The notes under the pieces were generated by a model, which worked only from the letters and a program-made list of their open reading frames with translations, was not told the DNA's origin and did not search any database. Positions 51,679 to 59,606 of a DNA stretch of 64,000 nt are shown in pieces. The position numbers were made by a program, and so were the translations under genes. The stretch comes from a virus: IMG/VR virus record IMGVR_UViG_3300009194_000005, positions 1 through 64,000 of that record. The stretch is one strand, 5' to 3'. Within the stretch, counting starts at the first letter, position 1; every line of letters begins with the position of its first letter.

Positions 51679-52965
51679 CTATCGAATTCCCTCTTTCTTA
51701 AGTTTCGCCTCCACGTCGCGATAGATCCGCTCGAAGGTTTCCGCTTGACGCGTATCTACGGCATTGGTGGTGACATCCTTATAAAGCGCATTTAGTGCTT
51801 TCATCTCGAAGGTCACGAGCTTCTTTAACGTCACCACCTTCTGGCGGTTTGTGTTGTGGAAGAACGACGCTAACTTAACGAGATAATCGACATTCTTACT
51901 CAGATCCCCAAGAACTCCCGACACCTTGTCAACTTGACTATCATCAATATCGATATTACGGATATTGTTGAGTTGCTTGGTGAGTTCCTCATGCATGACC
52001 ATAAGGTAATCGTAAGGAGACAGCGTAACTGATACACTGGGAATTGGCTTCGTCCCCAATACATCGACGGCGACGTGCTTCTGGAGATAATTTCCCTGGG
52101 GCATCTCTGCCGTGAAAATATCGATTTCTTCTTGGAGGATCTTGCCCGCAATGCTCGTTCCTTCTGCATTGACTTGGGTGCTACGTTGGGGACTGTTGCC
52201 GAGAAGAAAATCAATCTCATCGACTTGGCGCTCTACGGTCTGCGTAAAGGAAAACGCATCCTTCTCGAGCGTGCGTAAACGAGCAGCTTGGTCGGGCTCT
52301 CCCAGCAGTGCGAGCTGCAAAGGACTCCGTTTGAGTTGAGAATCCTTGATCAATTCATTTAATGCCCTCTCGATAGCCTTGTCATACTCCCGACCCCGTC
52401 CAGCCGCACTGGCGTCTTTGAGGCGCTTCTGGGCATCACGAAGTACCATGAACAGTTCTTGGTAGCGTTCAAGAAAGGGCGTGAACTTATCTTCCGACTT
52501 AAGGTGTTGTTTCACCCAACGGTACATCTTCTTGATGTATTCTACCAACTTACGAATCCACAGCTTAACGGTCTCAACGATAGTGCGTGAAATACTCTCT
52601 AGACCTACATCTAAATTGACGCTGCTGCGGTCGCTGGTATAACTACCAATCGGGTAATGTTCCAGGGCGGGGGTCGGGGCCAGTTCGATGCCAACATCTG
52701 CTAGCGTGCCTCGGATCTCCCGCAGGGCCTTCATATCGTGGGAGGACACCCCACGGCGCGCTACCGTATCCCTGAGATCGGTTAGCCACTCCATGGACAT
52801 GCTAATCTGAGAGATGACTTGTTGTTGAGACAGGGGGTAATCGGCTTCCTCTTCCTCATCCATTTCCACCTCAGGGTGTTCGAGTTCCTGTCCTTGCTGT
52901 TCCTCAGGGAGATCCTCAAGCTTCTCATGTGCGTCTTCTTGTGAAACGACAGTGTCAAACGTCAT
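51679..52965 (-). CDS. inner-head protein paralogue 4
   Basis: I start this 428-residue protein at ATG 52965 (GGAGG seven bases upstream). It has a very acidic N-terminal region (EMDEEEEADYP near 34-44), DVGLESISRTIVETV at 119-133 with GLE at 121-123, then a basic helical body. The junction matches the paralogues at 40928 and 43634. It likely is processed by the prohead protease and packed in the capsid. It overlaps the upstream gene by 11 bases. Confidence 0.55.
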   Translation of the reverse strand: MTFDTVVSQEDAHEKLEDLPEEQQGQELEHPEVEMDEEEEADYPLSQQQVISQISMSMEWLTDLRDTVARRGVSSHDMKALREIRGTLADVGIELAPTPALEHYPIGSYTSDRSSVNLDVGLESISRTIVETVKLWIRKLVEYIKKMYRWVKQHLKSEDKFTPFLERYQELFMVLRDAQKRLKDASAAGRGREYDKAIERALNELIKDSQLKRSPLQLALLGEPDQAARLRTLEKDAFSFTQTVERQVDEIDFLLGNSPQRSTQVNAEGTSIAGKILQEEIDIFTAEMPQGNYLQKHVAVDVLGTKPIPSVSVTLSPYDYLMVMHEELTKQLNNIRNIDIDDSQVDKVSGVLGDLSKNVDYLVKLASFFHNTNRQKVVTLKKLVTFEMKALNALYKDVTTNAVDTRQAETFERIYRDVEAKLKKEGIR

Positions 52966-53278
52966 TGTTGGTGCCTCCATGTAAAATACCGGCCTCAAAG
53001 AGCCGTTGACGTAACAGGTACTGTTCGCGTGACTTTACCCGCTTTAATGCATTCTTCCGGGCCTGTCGACGACCAATCTGAGGATCAAATTGCTGTGGGT
53101 TAGCACATGCTGCCTCCCCGGACAATTCCCATCCATTCCGAAGCACCAGACAACAAACAGTCAAGCGGGTTTGGGGAAACTGGTGGTAATCCTCGTGAAC
53201 GATCATCGACTCCAAGTAATCATCGGTTAACCGCGGGACGGGGAGTTCCCGTCCCGGCGTTTGTGCGTCATCACTCAC
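52955..53278 (-). CDS. N4 gp49 / Sf6 gp66-like protein
   Basis: I use the GTG at 53278 (GAGG six bases upstream), overlapping the previous stop; the product is 107 residues. It fits the phage gp49/gp66 family: TRLTVCCLVLRNGWELSGEAACANP, then FDPQIGRRQARKNAL, then REQYLLRQRL (segments quoted separately near residues 36-95). The family is widespread in phages, with no known reaction. It lies between inner-body and small genes on the same strand. Confidence 0.65.
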   Translation of the reverse strand: MSDDAQTPGRELPVPRLTDDYLESMIVHEDYHQFPQTRLTVCCLVLRNGWELSGEAACANPQQFDPQIGRRQARKNALKRVKSREQYLLRQRLFEAGILHGGTNNDV

Positions 53279-53705
53279 TGTCAGCCTCAAAGGCATCGCG
53301 CACTGAGAGTAGAGACTGACCGAAATTCGGACGACTCGCCACTGCGTTCAGTGCGGCCTGTTGATCATCGGTCAGACGAGTAGTAATGCTATCACTGGAA
53401 AGACAGGCTTTCAGAAGGGTGGTGTCAGCCACTGATTCCACTACCTCCTTGCGGGACTTAACCAACTTCTCCAAGAAGGCGAACGTCAATTTAGTATCAA
53501 GCACCAACATCTCATTGACGTCATTGATAACGACTTTCCAATCGGACATCTTCTCTTGGATATATTCTTCCGCGGTTAAACCGGTGGGGAGGTGGCCTTG
53601 GTAGGCCAGCGCCTGGGCCACATACATGGCACGCATTTCCCGCTGATGGGTTTCGGGAAAGTCCAGAGTCTTGATCTGTTTGGCTAAGGCAATACCGAGT
53701 TTCAT
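53271..53705 (-). CDS. helical protein, unknown
   Basis: The 144-residue protein starts at ATG 53705. It is predicted helical throughout (QREMRAMYVAQALAYQG) and acidic at the end. No family is recognised. It is followed with overlap by the gp49-like gene and preceded by the metallopeptidase gene on the same strand. Confidence 0.4.
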   Translation of the reverse strand: MKLGIALAKQIKTLDFPETHQREMRAMYVAQALAYQGHLPTGLTAEEYIQEKMSDWKVVINDVNEMLVLDTKLTFAFLEKLVKSRKEVVESVADTTLLKACLSSDSITTRLTDDQQAALNAVASRPNFGQSLLSVRDAFEADSE

Positions 53706-53731
53706 GGGGTGTTCTCTCTGTGAACGGTGGA

Positions 53732-55006
53732 TTAACGACGGAATCGGTCCGCCTGTAGGAAGAGGTCGTTATTAAGTAACGACTCCAGGAGCTCTTCATG
53801 TTTGAGCTGCTGACGACTACGTCGATAGCCGGGGATTAACAAATACATCATTGCCATCACCAAGGTGGTGCGATCTTTCATGGTTTTCAAAAGATTATCG
53901 ACGACTTTAATATCATCGTCGATAATGGCACGACTTGTTGGATTTGACGACGCATGTTTGAGTTGAGCAATGAGGTCCTGGCGGATCTTAACAAGTCGCT
54001 GGTAGTCGTTGTCGTACACGCCGCCGTTGCTGCTATCGCCGAACTCCATTGCCACGTAGGCATACAGGAGGATTGGTGACGCAAGCGGTACAGTGAGTGA
54101 TCCAGCTACAGCAAACCCACCAAACAATAACTTCACAATCTCTATCGCGGTGTGGTATGCCGTCCCCCGATAAAACCTACCGGACGGCGACTTCTTCAGC
54201 TTATAAAAACCCGTTGCCAGATGTCGGGAAAATCCCATGCGGGAGGCGAACATGTCCGCGAGCTGTTCGTCGCGTTTTTCGCTGCCCGCCTTTGACACCA
54301 GGTGAGTTCGCGGCGAACGACGGTGAGCAATCAGTAACGCGCGGCGATAGTTTGCTTCCGTGGGATCTTTTACCAGTCGCTCAACTTCTTCTTTTGGGAG
54401 TTCTTTTTTGAGATACGCTGCATCGAAAACGTCGATTTTATATTTGTTCGGCTTCTTCCCAAGAAGTACGTCGGCCCCATCGGTCAGATAGTAGTTAAGG
54501 TAGACATACTCCCCGAGCGTGGCCAGGCTGAAAAATGCGTGACCTACCTCATGAAGGATAAAGGCGGTGATTTCTTCGGGGGTGAGGCCCGTCTTGCCGG
54601 AAAAATCTGCTTCAGGTAGCACCAGATAGAACGATACCTTTTCGAACTGTCCAGTGACTTTGACCTTGTCGAGATCAATGGTCGACGACATCCACTTATC
54701 ATAGAACTCGGTATTTTTTCCTGAGGTACTTCTATCCCCATGGAAATTTGAGATACCGCTATGTCCGACAGGCTCGTTTATCAGTACCCCCATCGTCAGG
54801 GTATCGGTAACCAACGGTTTAAAATTGAGGTTGGTTCTTTTTATAATGATCTCGGTGATGGCATTATAGTCCGATTGGCTTAACGTAACTCCTTTATCGC
54901 GTACCCTGATACAGAGTTCTTCTACCTTGGTCAATAATTCGACACCAAGGATTTTGCTTCCGCCGATGTTAATGAATTCCTGAGAAATCTGTAACACTTC
55001 AGACAT
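53732..55006 (-). CDS. zinc metallopeptidase (HExxH)
   Basis: The 424-residue protein has ILHEVGHAFF with HEVGH at 152-156, a zincin signature, and DEQLADMFASRMG at 246-258, whose glutamate could be the third zinc ligand. A hydrophobic stretch near 300-325 (GGFAVAGSLTVPLASPILLY) could embed in a membrane. The C-terminus is a helical basic region. Metallopeptidases of this kind in jumbo phages are little studied. Substrates could be a phage head protein or a host protein. It does not resemble the phiKZ serine-type prohead protease. Start ATG 55006 has AAGGA upstream. Confidence 0.65.
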   Translation of the reverse strand: MSEVLQISQEFINIGGSKILGVELLTKVEELCIRVRDKGVTLSQSDYNAITEIIIKRTNLNFKPLVTDTLTMGVLINEPVGHSGISNFHGDRSTSGKNTEFYDKWMSSTIDLDKVKVTGQFEKVSFYLVLPEADFSGKTGLTPEEITAFILHEVGHAFFSLATLGEYVYLNYYLTDGADVLLGKKPNKYKIDVFDAAYLKKELPKEEVERLVKDPTEANYRRALLIAHRRSPRTHLVSKAGSEKRDEQLADMFASRMGFSRHLATGFYKLKKSPSGRFYRGTAYHTAIEIVKLLFGGFAVAGSLTVPLASPILLYAYVAMEFGDSSNGGVYDNDYQRLVKIRQDLIAQLKHASSNPTSRAIIDDDIKVVDNLLKTMKDRTTLVMAMMYLLIPGYRRSRQQLKHEELLESLLNNDLFLQADRFRR

Positions 55007-55083
55007 GTGGTAGTCCTTATAGGTGGGGAAATCAATTCTAGATCATACAAATAAGACGGCTTCCCAGAATACAGGCATAAAGG

Positions 55084-55100
55084 GAGGCCTGAGGCCTCTT
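55084..55100 (+). terminator. GAGGCC hairpin in polymerase leader
   Basis: GAGGCC pairs with GGCCTC around TGA, followed by TTTTACTT. It lies between the divergent metallopeptidase and polymerase genes and could be an attenuator for the polymerase or a relic. Confidence 0.35.
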
Positions 55101-55148
55101 TTACTTACCTTACCTATCCTGTGCAGAGACCACTAAGGAGTTTGCCCT

Positions 55149-56624
55149 GTGAGTCAACCCGAATATACTAAAGAAGATGTGGTAGGCTTTGAACCTAAGC
55201 ACATCACCTACGTAAAAGCCCAAGATGGGTCAAATCACGATCTGTTACTCGCCAAAGTCTACGTCCATCTCAAAGATGGGCGGCGTATACCCCAACTCCG
55301 CCCGCACGTGGATTACCAGCGTCCCTTCTGGGTGACTCAGAAGGGTCGTCAGACCCATCGCGACAAGAAGGACTACGAATACACCAAGAACTGTACCAAG
55401 TACACCACCACCCAGCTAGAGCTCCCGAGAGCGGCTGCGAGAGCGCTAAACGACTACTCGTCGGGGCCTAACCCACCCCTGAAGCGTTTGGCCCGTAGCC
55501 CCTACCTGTATGGTGCTGACGTGAGCTCCGCCTGCCTGCTCAAAGCGGAGTACAAAGAACGCTGGCCCGGACTGATTAGCTTCAACAGTGTGGCGGCGGG
55601 GGATATCGAGACTAACGTCCACTCCAAGGACGGTGAGATCATTTGTATGTCCGTCACCTGTAAGAAGAACGCCAGTCTGTTCTACCTCAGGGAGTGGGTC
55701 AGTGACATTGATGATCCCGTCGGCAAGACCCATGAGTTAGCCCACAAGTACATTGGTGAGACCTTACGGTCCCGTAACATTAACCTCGAAGTCGTGATTT
55801 GTGATACACCCGGACAGATCGTCGTCGAGTCCGCTAAACGGCTCCATGAATGGAAACCTGATTTCTACACCTTTTGGAACATGGACTTCGACGTCACCAA
55901 CATGGTGAAGAACCTGGAGCGGGAGAACATTGATCCGAAAGACGTGTTCTCTGACCCAGGAATCCCTGAACTGTATCGGTACTTCGACTACCGTCGGGGC
56001 CCTGCGCAAAAAGTGACAGCATCCGGGAAGACCATGTCGATCAATATCGAGGATCGTTGGAACTGGGTCACCCATCCGGCCTCCTTTCAGTTTATTGACT
56101 CTCTCCCGGTCTATCGGATCTTGAGGATAGCCAATGGGAAGGATAGCTCGTATGCCCTGGATTATATCCTCAATAAAGAACTGGGACTCACCAAGCTAAA
56201 GTTCAAAGAGACCGAACACCTATCGGGACTGCGTTGGCACGAAGTCATGCAGGAACGCTATAAGATCGAATATGGGGTGTATAACATCTTCGATAGTATC
56301 TCACTGGAGTTACTGGACGAGAAAACCAATGACCTTGCATCTAACATTTCCATGTTCTCGGGAAACTCCGACTACAAGAACTTTAACTCGTCACCAAAAC
56401 GACTTTGCGATAGCATGCACTTCTGGTATCTTGATCGACCAGAGCCCTGTGTGATTGGCACCTCCTCTGACGATCCGGTGGATGAACTCGACGAGTATGT
56501 GGTGGGCCACGAATCGTGGATAATCACACTACCCAGTTTTATGGCAGGTCCCAATGGACTAAGCTGTGTAAAAGAATTCCCCGGCTACCGGACCCTGTTG
56601 TACTCGCATATCGCTGATATGGAT
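55149..56624 (+). CDS. family B DNA polymerase, exon 1 (exonuclease and motif A start)
   Basis: Exon 1 has 492 codons from GTG 55149 (AAGGAG upstream). Residues 152-154 of AGDIETN give exonuclease motif I (D152, E154), FWNMDFDV near 243-250 is exo II, and YNIFDS near 378 is exo III. The last codons read ADMD, the first half of polymerase motif A. An unspliced message stops two codons on, at 56628. Family B polymerases replicate the phage genome with 3'-5' proofreading. Together with exon 2 the gene gives 599 residues, which is short for the family; see the separate observation. Confidence 0.85.
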
Positions 56625-57074
56625 AAATGATATTTGTAATGTAATACTCATTTCATTACATTCGTGACAATATCGATGTCCCTTCAGACTGGAAGGTCTG
56701 AATGCAAACCCTTCTAATTGCTGGGAACCCCTAAAGCTACCTCACCACAGGTACCCCGAAAGGAGGTATCGATGGTTTAACAACGAGGTGGATGCGTCCT
56801 ACGGGACAAAATGGGCAACCGTGGGGTCTAAGACCCCCTGTAGCAGCGAAGCCCCTACAGGGCCTCTTAGGAGGCCTACGGGGAACGTTCAACGGCTATC
56901 GAAAGGCACCTTATGGTGAACCGAGTAGAGTAGGGACCAAGTGGTCCCGAAATGGAGGGCGTCCCACGGGGACGAAGATATAGTCTCACCTGCATGGGAA
57001 ACCTGCAGCAGCCTGCCCTGTCGTGAGACAGTCTGGGGCGAGTAAGAAGGTAGCGTTTCTTACTGAAGATAGTG
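56625..57074 (+). ncRNA. group I intron in DNA polymerase gene
   Basis: The 450-base intron begins after a U and ends in G, restoring frame exactly. P1 is extended: exon GGAU pairs with GTCC, and GATATTTGT and AATGTAAT pair with ACAATATC and ATTACATT. The core carries AATTGCTGGGAACCCCTAAA (P4/Q), GTTCAACGGCTA (R, 56888-56898) and AAGATATAGTC (S, 56975-56985). P7 pairs GGCTA (56894-56898) with TAGTC (56981-56985). Several GC hairpins (GGGGTC/GACCCC, CTGTAG/CTACAG, GGCCTC/GAGGCC) make an elaborate P5-P6 region. These elements indicate subgroup IA. No endonuclease ORF lies inside. Confidence 0.9.
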
Positions 57075-57398
57075 CTTGTCAGCGCGTATCCAAATTGTTC
57101 TCAGTACCTGAACATTTCACGAGAAACCTGTCAGATGGAATTCTCGATGATGGAAGGCATCTCGGAGCACCATCGTCGGGAAGTCGGGGTCAATCTCACC
57201 GGAGGGAAAACCAATGCGGTGGAGATCTGCGAAAAGATTCTCTCGGCTCCATCGCTGGATGACATGTTAGCGGAATTCCAGAAAGAGAAGGGCTTGCCTG
57301 TCGATCCTCCTTCCCGTCATGTGGAGGTGTACACAACAGAACGTAAACGAGTTGAGGTCGAAGAAGAGTTACGGGACGATTCCGTGATGGAGGATTAG
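57075..57398 (+). CDS. family B DNA polymerase, exon 2
   Basis: Exon 2 begins CTT GTC AGC GCG TAT CCA AAT, so the joined motif A reads DMDLVSAYPN, close to the DLTSLYPS form of T4 polymerase, followed by YLNISRE. The piece ends after 107 residues at TAG 57396-57398. Polymerase motifs B and C are absent. The end is very charged (ERKRVEVEEELRDDS). It may therefore be the N-terminal subunit of a split polymerase whose other part lies outside the window. The next gene continues in the same frame after the TAG. Confidence 0.75.
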   Translation, partial: LVSAYPNCSQYLNISRETCQMEFSMMEGISEHHRREVGVNLTGGKTNAVEICEKILSAPSLDDMLAEFQKEKGLPVDPPSRHVEVYTTERKRVEVEEELRDDSVMED

Positions 57399-57434
57399 CT
57401 AACCTTTCAGTGGGAGCGCTTTGGTGGCTATGAG

Positions 57435-57779
57435 GTGAGCACGAAAGGGGATCGGCGTTTCTCAGCCTTCAATGCCTATTTGGACGATGGTTTTAGTATA
57501 GAAGACCATTACCAGCTTACGGTAAAGGGTCGGGGCGTATTAGGACGAGATACCTGGCGGGAAGGCAAGGGGAAACCACCTCTGGGAAAATTCACCGGGG
57601 ATGAACTCTACCTGGCCTATCGGCGTCTGTGGGAGGCGTGGGCTCAAACCCACCCTACCCTCATGATGGAGCTACGCGAGCGTGCATTGGCTCACCAGGG
57701 CGTGCTCTCGGACCGCTTTGCGTCCTCACCGGTTAACCAAGCAAGGGCGTTGAGTGATCTACTGAACTTAGGGTTTTAA
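57435..57779 (+). CDS. phage protein with ERFGGYEV...RFSAFNA motif, unclear start
   Basis: The best start I can give is GTG 57435 (114 residues). The same frame is open back to the TAG that ends the polymerase, and those codons spell FQWERFGGYEV, which looks like the natural beginning. No ATG, GTG or TTG covers them. The body has KGDRRFSAFNAYLDDG and IEDHYQLTVKG, a pattern I recall from uncharacterised phage proteins. It may be translated by readthrough of the TAG, from an unusual start, or be N-terminally truncated. Function unknown. Confidence 0.5.
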   Translation: MSTKGDRRFSAFNAYLDDGFSIEDHYQLTVKGRGVLGRDTWREGKGKPPLGKFTGDELYLAYRRLWEAWAQTHPTLMMELRERALAHQGVLSDRFASSPVNQARALSDLLNLGF

Positions 57780-57783
57780 TGTC

Positions 57784-57990
57784 ATGGATATTACGGCATG
57801 TCCGTTATGCGGTTGTACAGCCAACGTTACGGATACACCCAATACCCTTACTGATGTTGGGGTATTGGGGATTGTAACCGAATGTGGACTACGGTTAGAG
57901 GACGAGTACTTTATTGGGAATTACACCAAGGGAGATCGGGACAAAGTACTTAAACGCCTTATTCACCAATGGGAGAAACGTGTCTCATGA
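57784..57990 (+). CDS. Lar-like small zinc protein
   Basis: The 68-residue protein begins ITACPLCGCTANV and has a later ECGLRLED segment and a QWEKRVS end, the outline of Lar-type restriction-alleviation proteins (CPxCG ... C ... W). The second zinc pair is reduced to one visible Cys, so zinc binding is uncertain. Lar proteins modulate type I restriction. This assignment is by pattern only. The next gene overlaps its stop by ATGA. Confidence 0.45.
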   Translation: MDITACPLCGCTANVTDTPNTLTDVGVLGIVTECGLRLEDEYFIGNYTKGDRDKVLKRLIHQWEKRVS

Positions 57991-58199
57991 ACATTCGTTA
58001 TCTATTCAAAGGGTACGTATTGTTGATGTTTGCGTTGTTCGCCTTAGCGGTACTGGACCTGATTCTTTCCTATACCCCCTTCATCACCCTGTATGGCTAC
58101 GTCAATCATGCGGGTGCTGCCCTACTCGTGGTGTGGGCCGTGGTGACCCTCTTCGTTCTCGGTTGGGCGACATGGCGTTACATCTTCCACTATACTTGA
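57987..58199 (+). CDS. two-span small membrane protein
   Basis: I start this 70-residue protein at ATG 57987, which overlaps the preceding stop (ATGA), typical of coupling. Two hydrophobic helices (YVLLMFALFALAVLDLIL and AALLVVWAVVTLFVLGWAT) are joined by a short loop. Size and plan fit a holin, antiholin or an accessory membrane protein; no family is recognised. Confidence 0.5.
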   Translation: MNIRYLFKGYVLLMFALFALAVLDLILSYTPFITLYGYVNHAGAALLVVWAVVTLFVLGWATWRYIFHYT

Positions 58200-58213
58200 T
58201 CAACGCATAAAAT

Positions 58214-58234
58214 GCCCTCCCCATTGGGGAGGGC
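58214..58234. terminator. terminator between converging genes
   Basis: GCCCTCCCC pairs with GGGGAGGGC around ATT. On the minus strand ATTTTATG follows. The gap to 58348 holds no gene. Confidence 0.65.
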
Positions 58235-58347
58235 CAATCTACCGTAAACGAGCAAAACAAAAGAAGGACACGCCGCTCTTTCGCCATCGCCAATACCGTA
58301 CCAAGAAGGACAGCCTTGACTATAGTATTAGGGACACTCTGGGTGGG

Positions 58348-59157
58348 TTATTGAACGAGTTCGAGGACAGGGCGCCAGCATCCGCTTGATGATCTCCATT
58401 GCGGTATGTTTGACGACATACCGAGTAAACCGTGATAGCCCCTCATTATGCGGGAATAGGTGGTGTGTGTATGGGTCTCTTTCACAAAACTGTATCGGTT
58501 TAGTTTTATGTCTAGAAATTCGTTGGTGTATGTAGGCCAGTCACCGCCAGGAGAGTAATCGGAATGTACACGTTTCAACAATTCGTCCCATTCGGAACCT
58601 GGGCCATCGGTAAACACGTTAACGTTACGCTCAGCTCCGCTAGGGTCGTTGACTGAACCATTGAGGAGGCGAACCTTGAAGGTAAGGTTATTTTTAGTTA
58701 ACAAGGTGTTCTGGTTAACACCGGTTGTCGGTGGGAATGCCCCTACTGTGTCAGTCCCGTATACTAAACCTAAATTGTAAAGCTCGTTTACGGTCACATT
58801 ACTGCGGACATTTTTGCTGGCAACAAATAAAATTTTTCCGTTAAATCCAAACTTAAGCCAAGAGAAACCGGCATCGCTAAGCTCAACTCCCGAAGACATT
58901 CCTGTAATAGTCGATAACTCAGTCCTTGTAAAAAGCTCAGTGTCGGGGACCTCCCCATAAAAATCGACAACTCCATCAGTAGCGATTATCTGACTTCCAC
59001 TCATTACCGATTGAGTCCCCACCACTTCAAACCCACCCAGGGTTTGGCCATCATGTAAGCGGACTGCCTTTTTCTCTAAGTCAATCGACAATTCCCCTTC
59101 CGGGAGCGTCAACCCATTATTCTCCGCGGTCGTCCCGCGTAAAAACCGTGTACGCAT
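58348..59157 (-). CDS. detached tail adhesin-like protein
   Basis: The 269-residue protein opens with TRFLRGTTAENNG and EGELSIDLEKKAVRLHDG, the same N-terminus as the short adhesin at 11185. It ends with a MRGYHG segment and CWRPVLELVQ, matching the C-terminal domain of the fibre fragment at 1-222. In between lies a domain with no repeats. It thus joins an attachment-type start to a receptor-binding-type end, but sits on the minus strand far from the other tail genes. Start ATG 59157 has AGGAG upstream. Confidence 0.6.
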   Translation of the reverse strand: MRTRFLRGTTAENNGLTLPEGELSIDLEKKAVRLHDGQTLGGFEVVGTQSVMSGSQIIATDGVVDFYGEVPDTELFTRTELSTITGMSSGVELSDAGFSWLKFGFNGKILFVASKNVRSNVTVNELYNLGLVYGTDTVGAFPPTTGVNQNTLLTKNNLTFKVRLLNGSVNDPSGAERNVNVFTDGPGSEWDELLKRVHSDYSPGGDWPTYTNEFLDIKLNRYSFVKETHTHTTYSRIMRGYHGLLGMSSNIPQWRSSSGCWRPVLELVQ

Positions 59158-59184
59158 TATCTATCTCCTAATATGACTTTCGTT

Positions 59185-59493
59185 TTACTCAGGTAAACGG
59201 GGAAGCGTTACCGTCTTACCCGCTAAGTGGTGGTCACTATCCCCACAGAACTGAATGTTTCCCTGACGGATAAAGTAGTGACACTGGGTACTGCCATCTC
59301 GATTATAAACCCGAATCGACGGGTTAAACGTGGGTTGGTCAACATTACCGTCCCAGCACCATAACGCGGTCACCTTGGTATTGCTGTCGGGGTGACGAAC
59401 ATGAATCGGATGGCGTTCTCGACAGCCGGGACACCAGTGCCAGAGGATGCCCGGAATGGGCTGGTGAAGCACAGCTGATAAACGAGTTCCCAT
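59185..59493 (-). CDS. DUF6527-like zinc protein
   Basis: I start this 102-residue protein at ATG 59493 (AGGGG upstream); the longer frame runs through a terminator. It has WHWCPGCRERHPIHV, then WCWDGNVDQPTFNPSIRV, CHYFIRQGNIQFCGDS and HHLAGKTVTLP, the pattern of the DUF6527 family. The cysteines and histidines suggest zinc binding. Members are common in phages and have no known reaction. Confidence 0.65.
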   Translation of the reverse strand: MGTRLSAVLHQPIPGILWHWCPGCRERHPIHVRHPDSNTKVTALWCWDGNVDQPTFNPSIRVYNRDGSTQCHYFIRQGNIQFCGDSDHHLAGKTVTLPRLPE

Positions 59494-59518
59494 TCGTTGA
59501 CCCCTATTAACAAAAAAA

Positions 59519-59538
59519 GCCCTTCCCGGAGGAAGGGC
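59519..59538 (-). terminator. intrinsic terminator
   Basis: GCCCTTCC pairs with GGAAGGGC around four bases; on the minus strand seven T residues follow. ACGGCATA precedes it. It ends the gene at 59607. Confidence 0.8.
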
Positions 59539-59606
59539 GTGTATGCCGTAATCCCTGAGCGGTAGCGAATCACTCAGATAACGGTCCATAAACGCTCTCT
59601 ATACTA

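Noticed and set aside
56792-56983. 63-codon frame inside the polymerase intron as an endonuclease
   Set aside because: The sequence is Gly/Pro/Arg-rich from structured RNA codons and has no LAGLIDADG, HNH or GIY-YIG motif.
57784-57990. Confident Lar restriction-alleviation assignment
   Set aside because: Only part of the cysteine pattern is present, so it is listed as Lar-like with low confidence.
58348-59157. Diversity-generating retroelement target protein
   Set aside because: The C-terminal WRPVLELV suggests a lectin-like end, but no reverse transcriptase or template repeat is present in the window.
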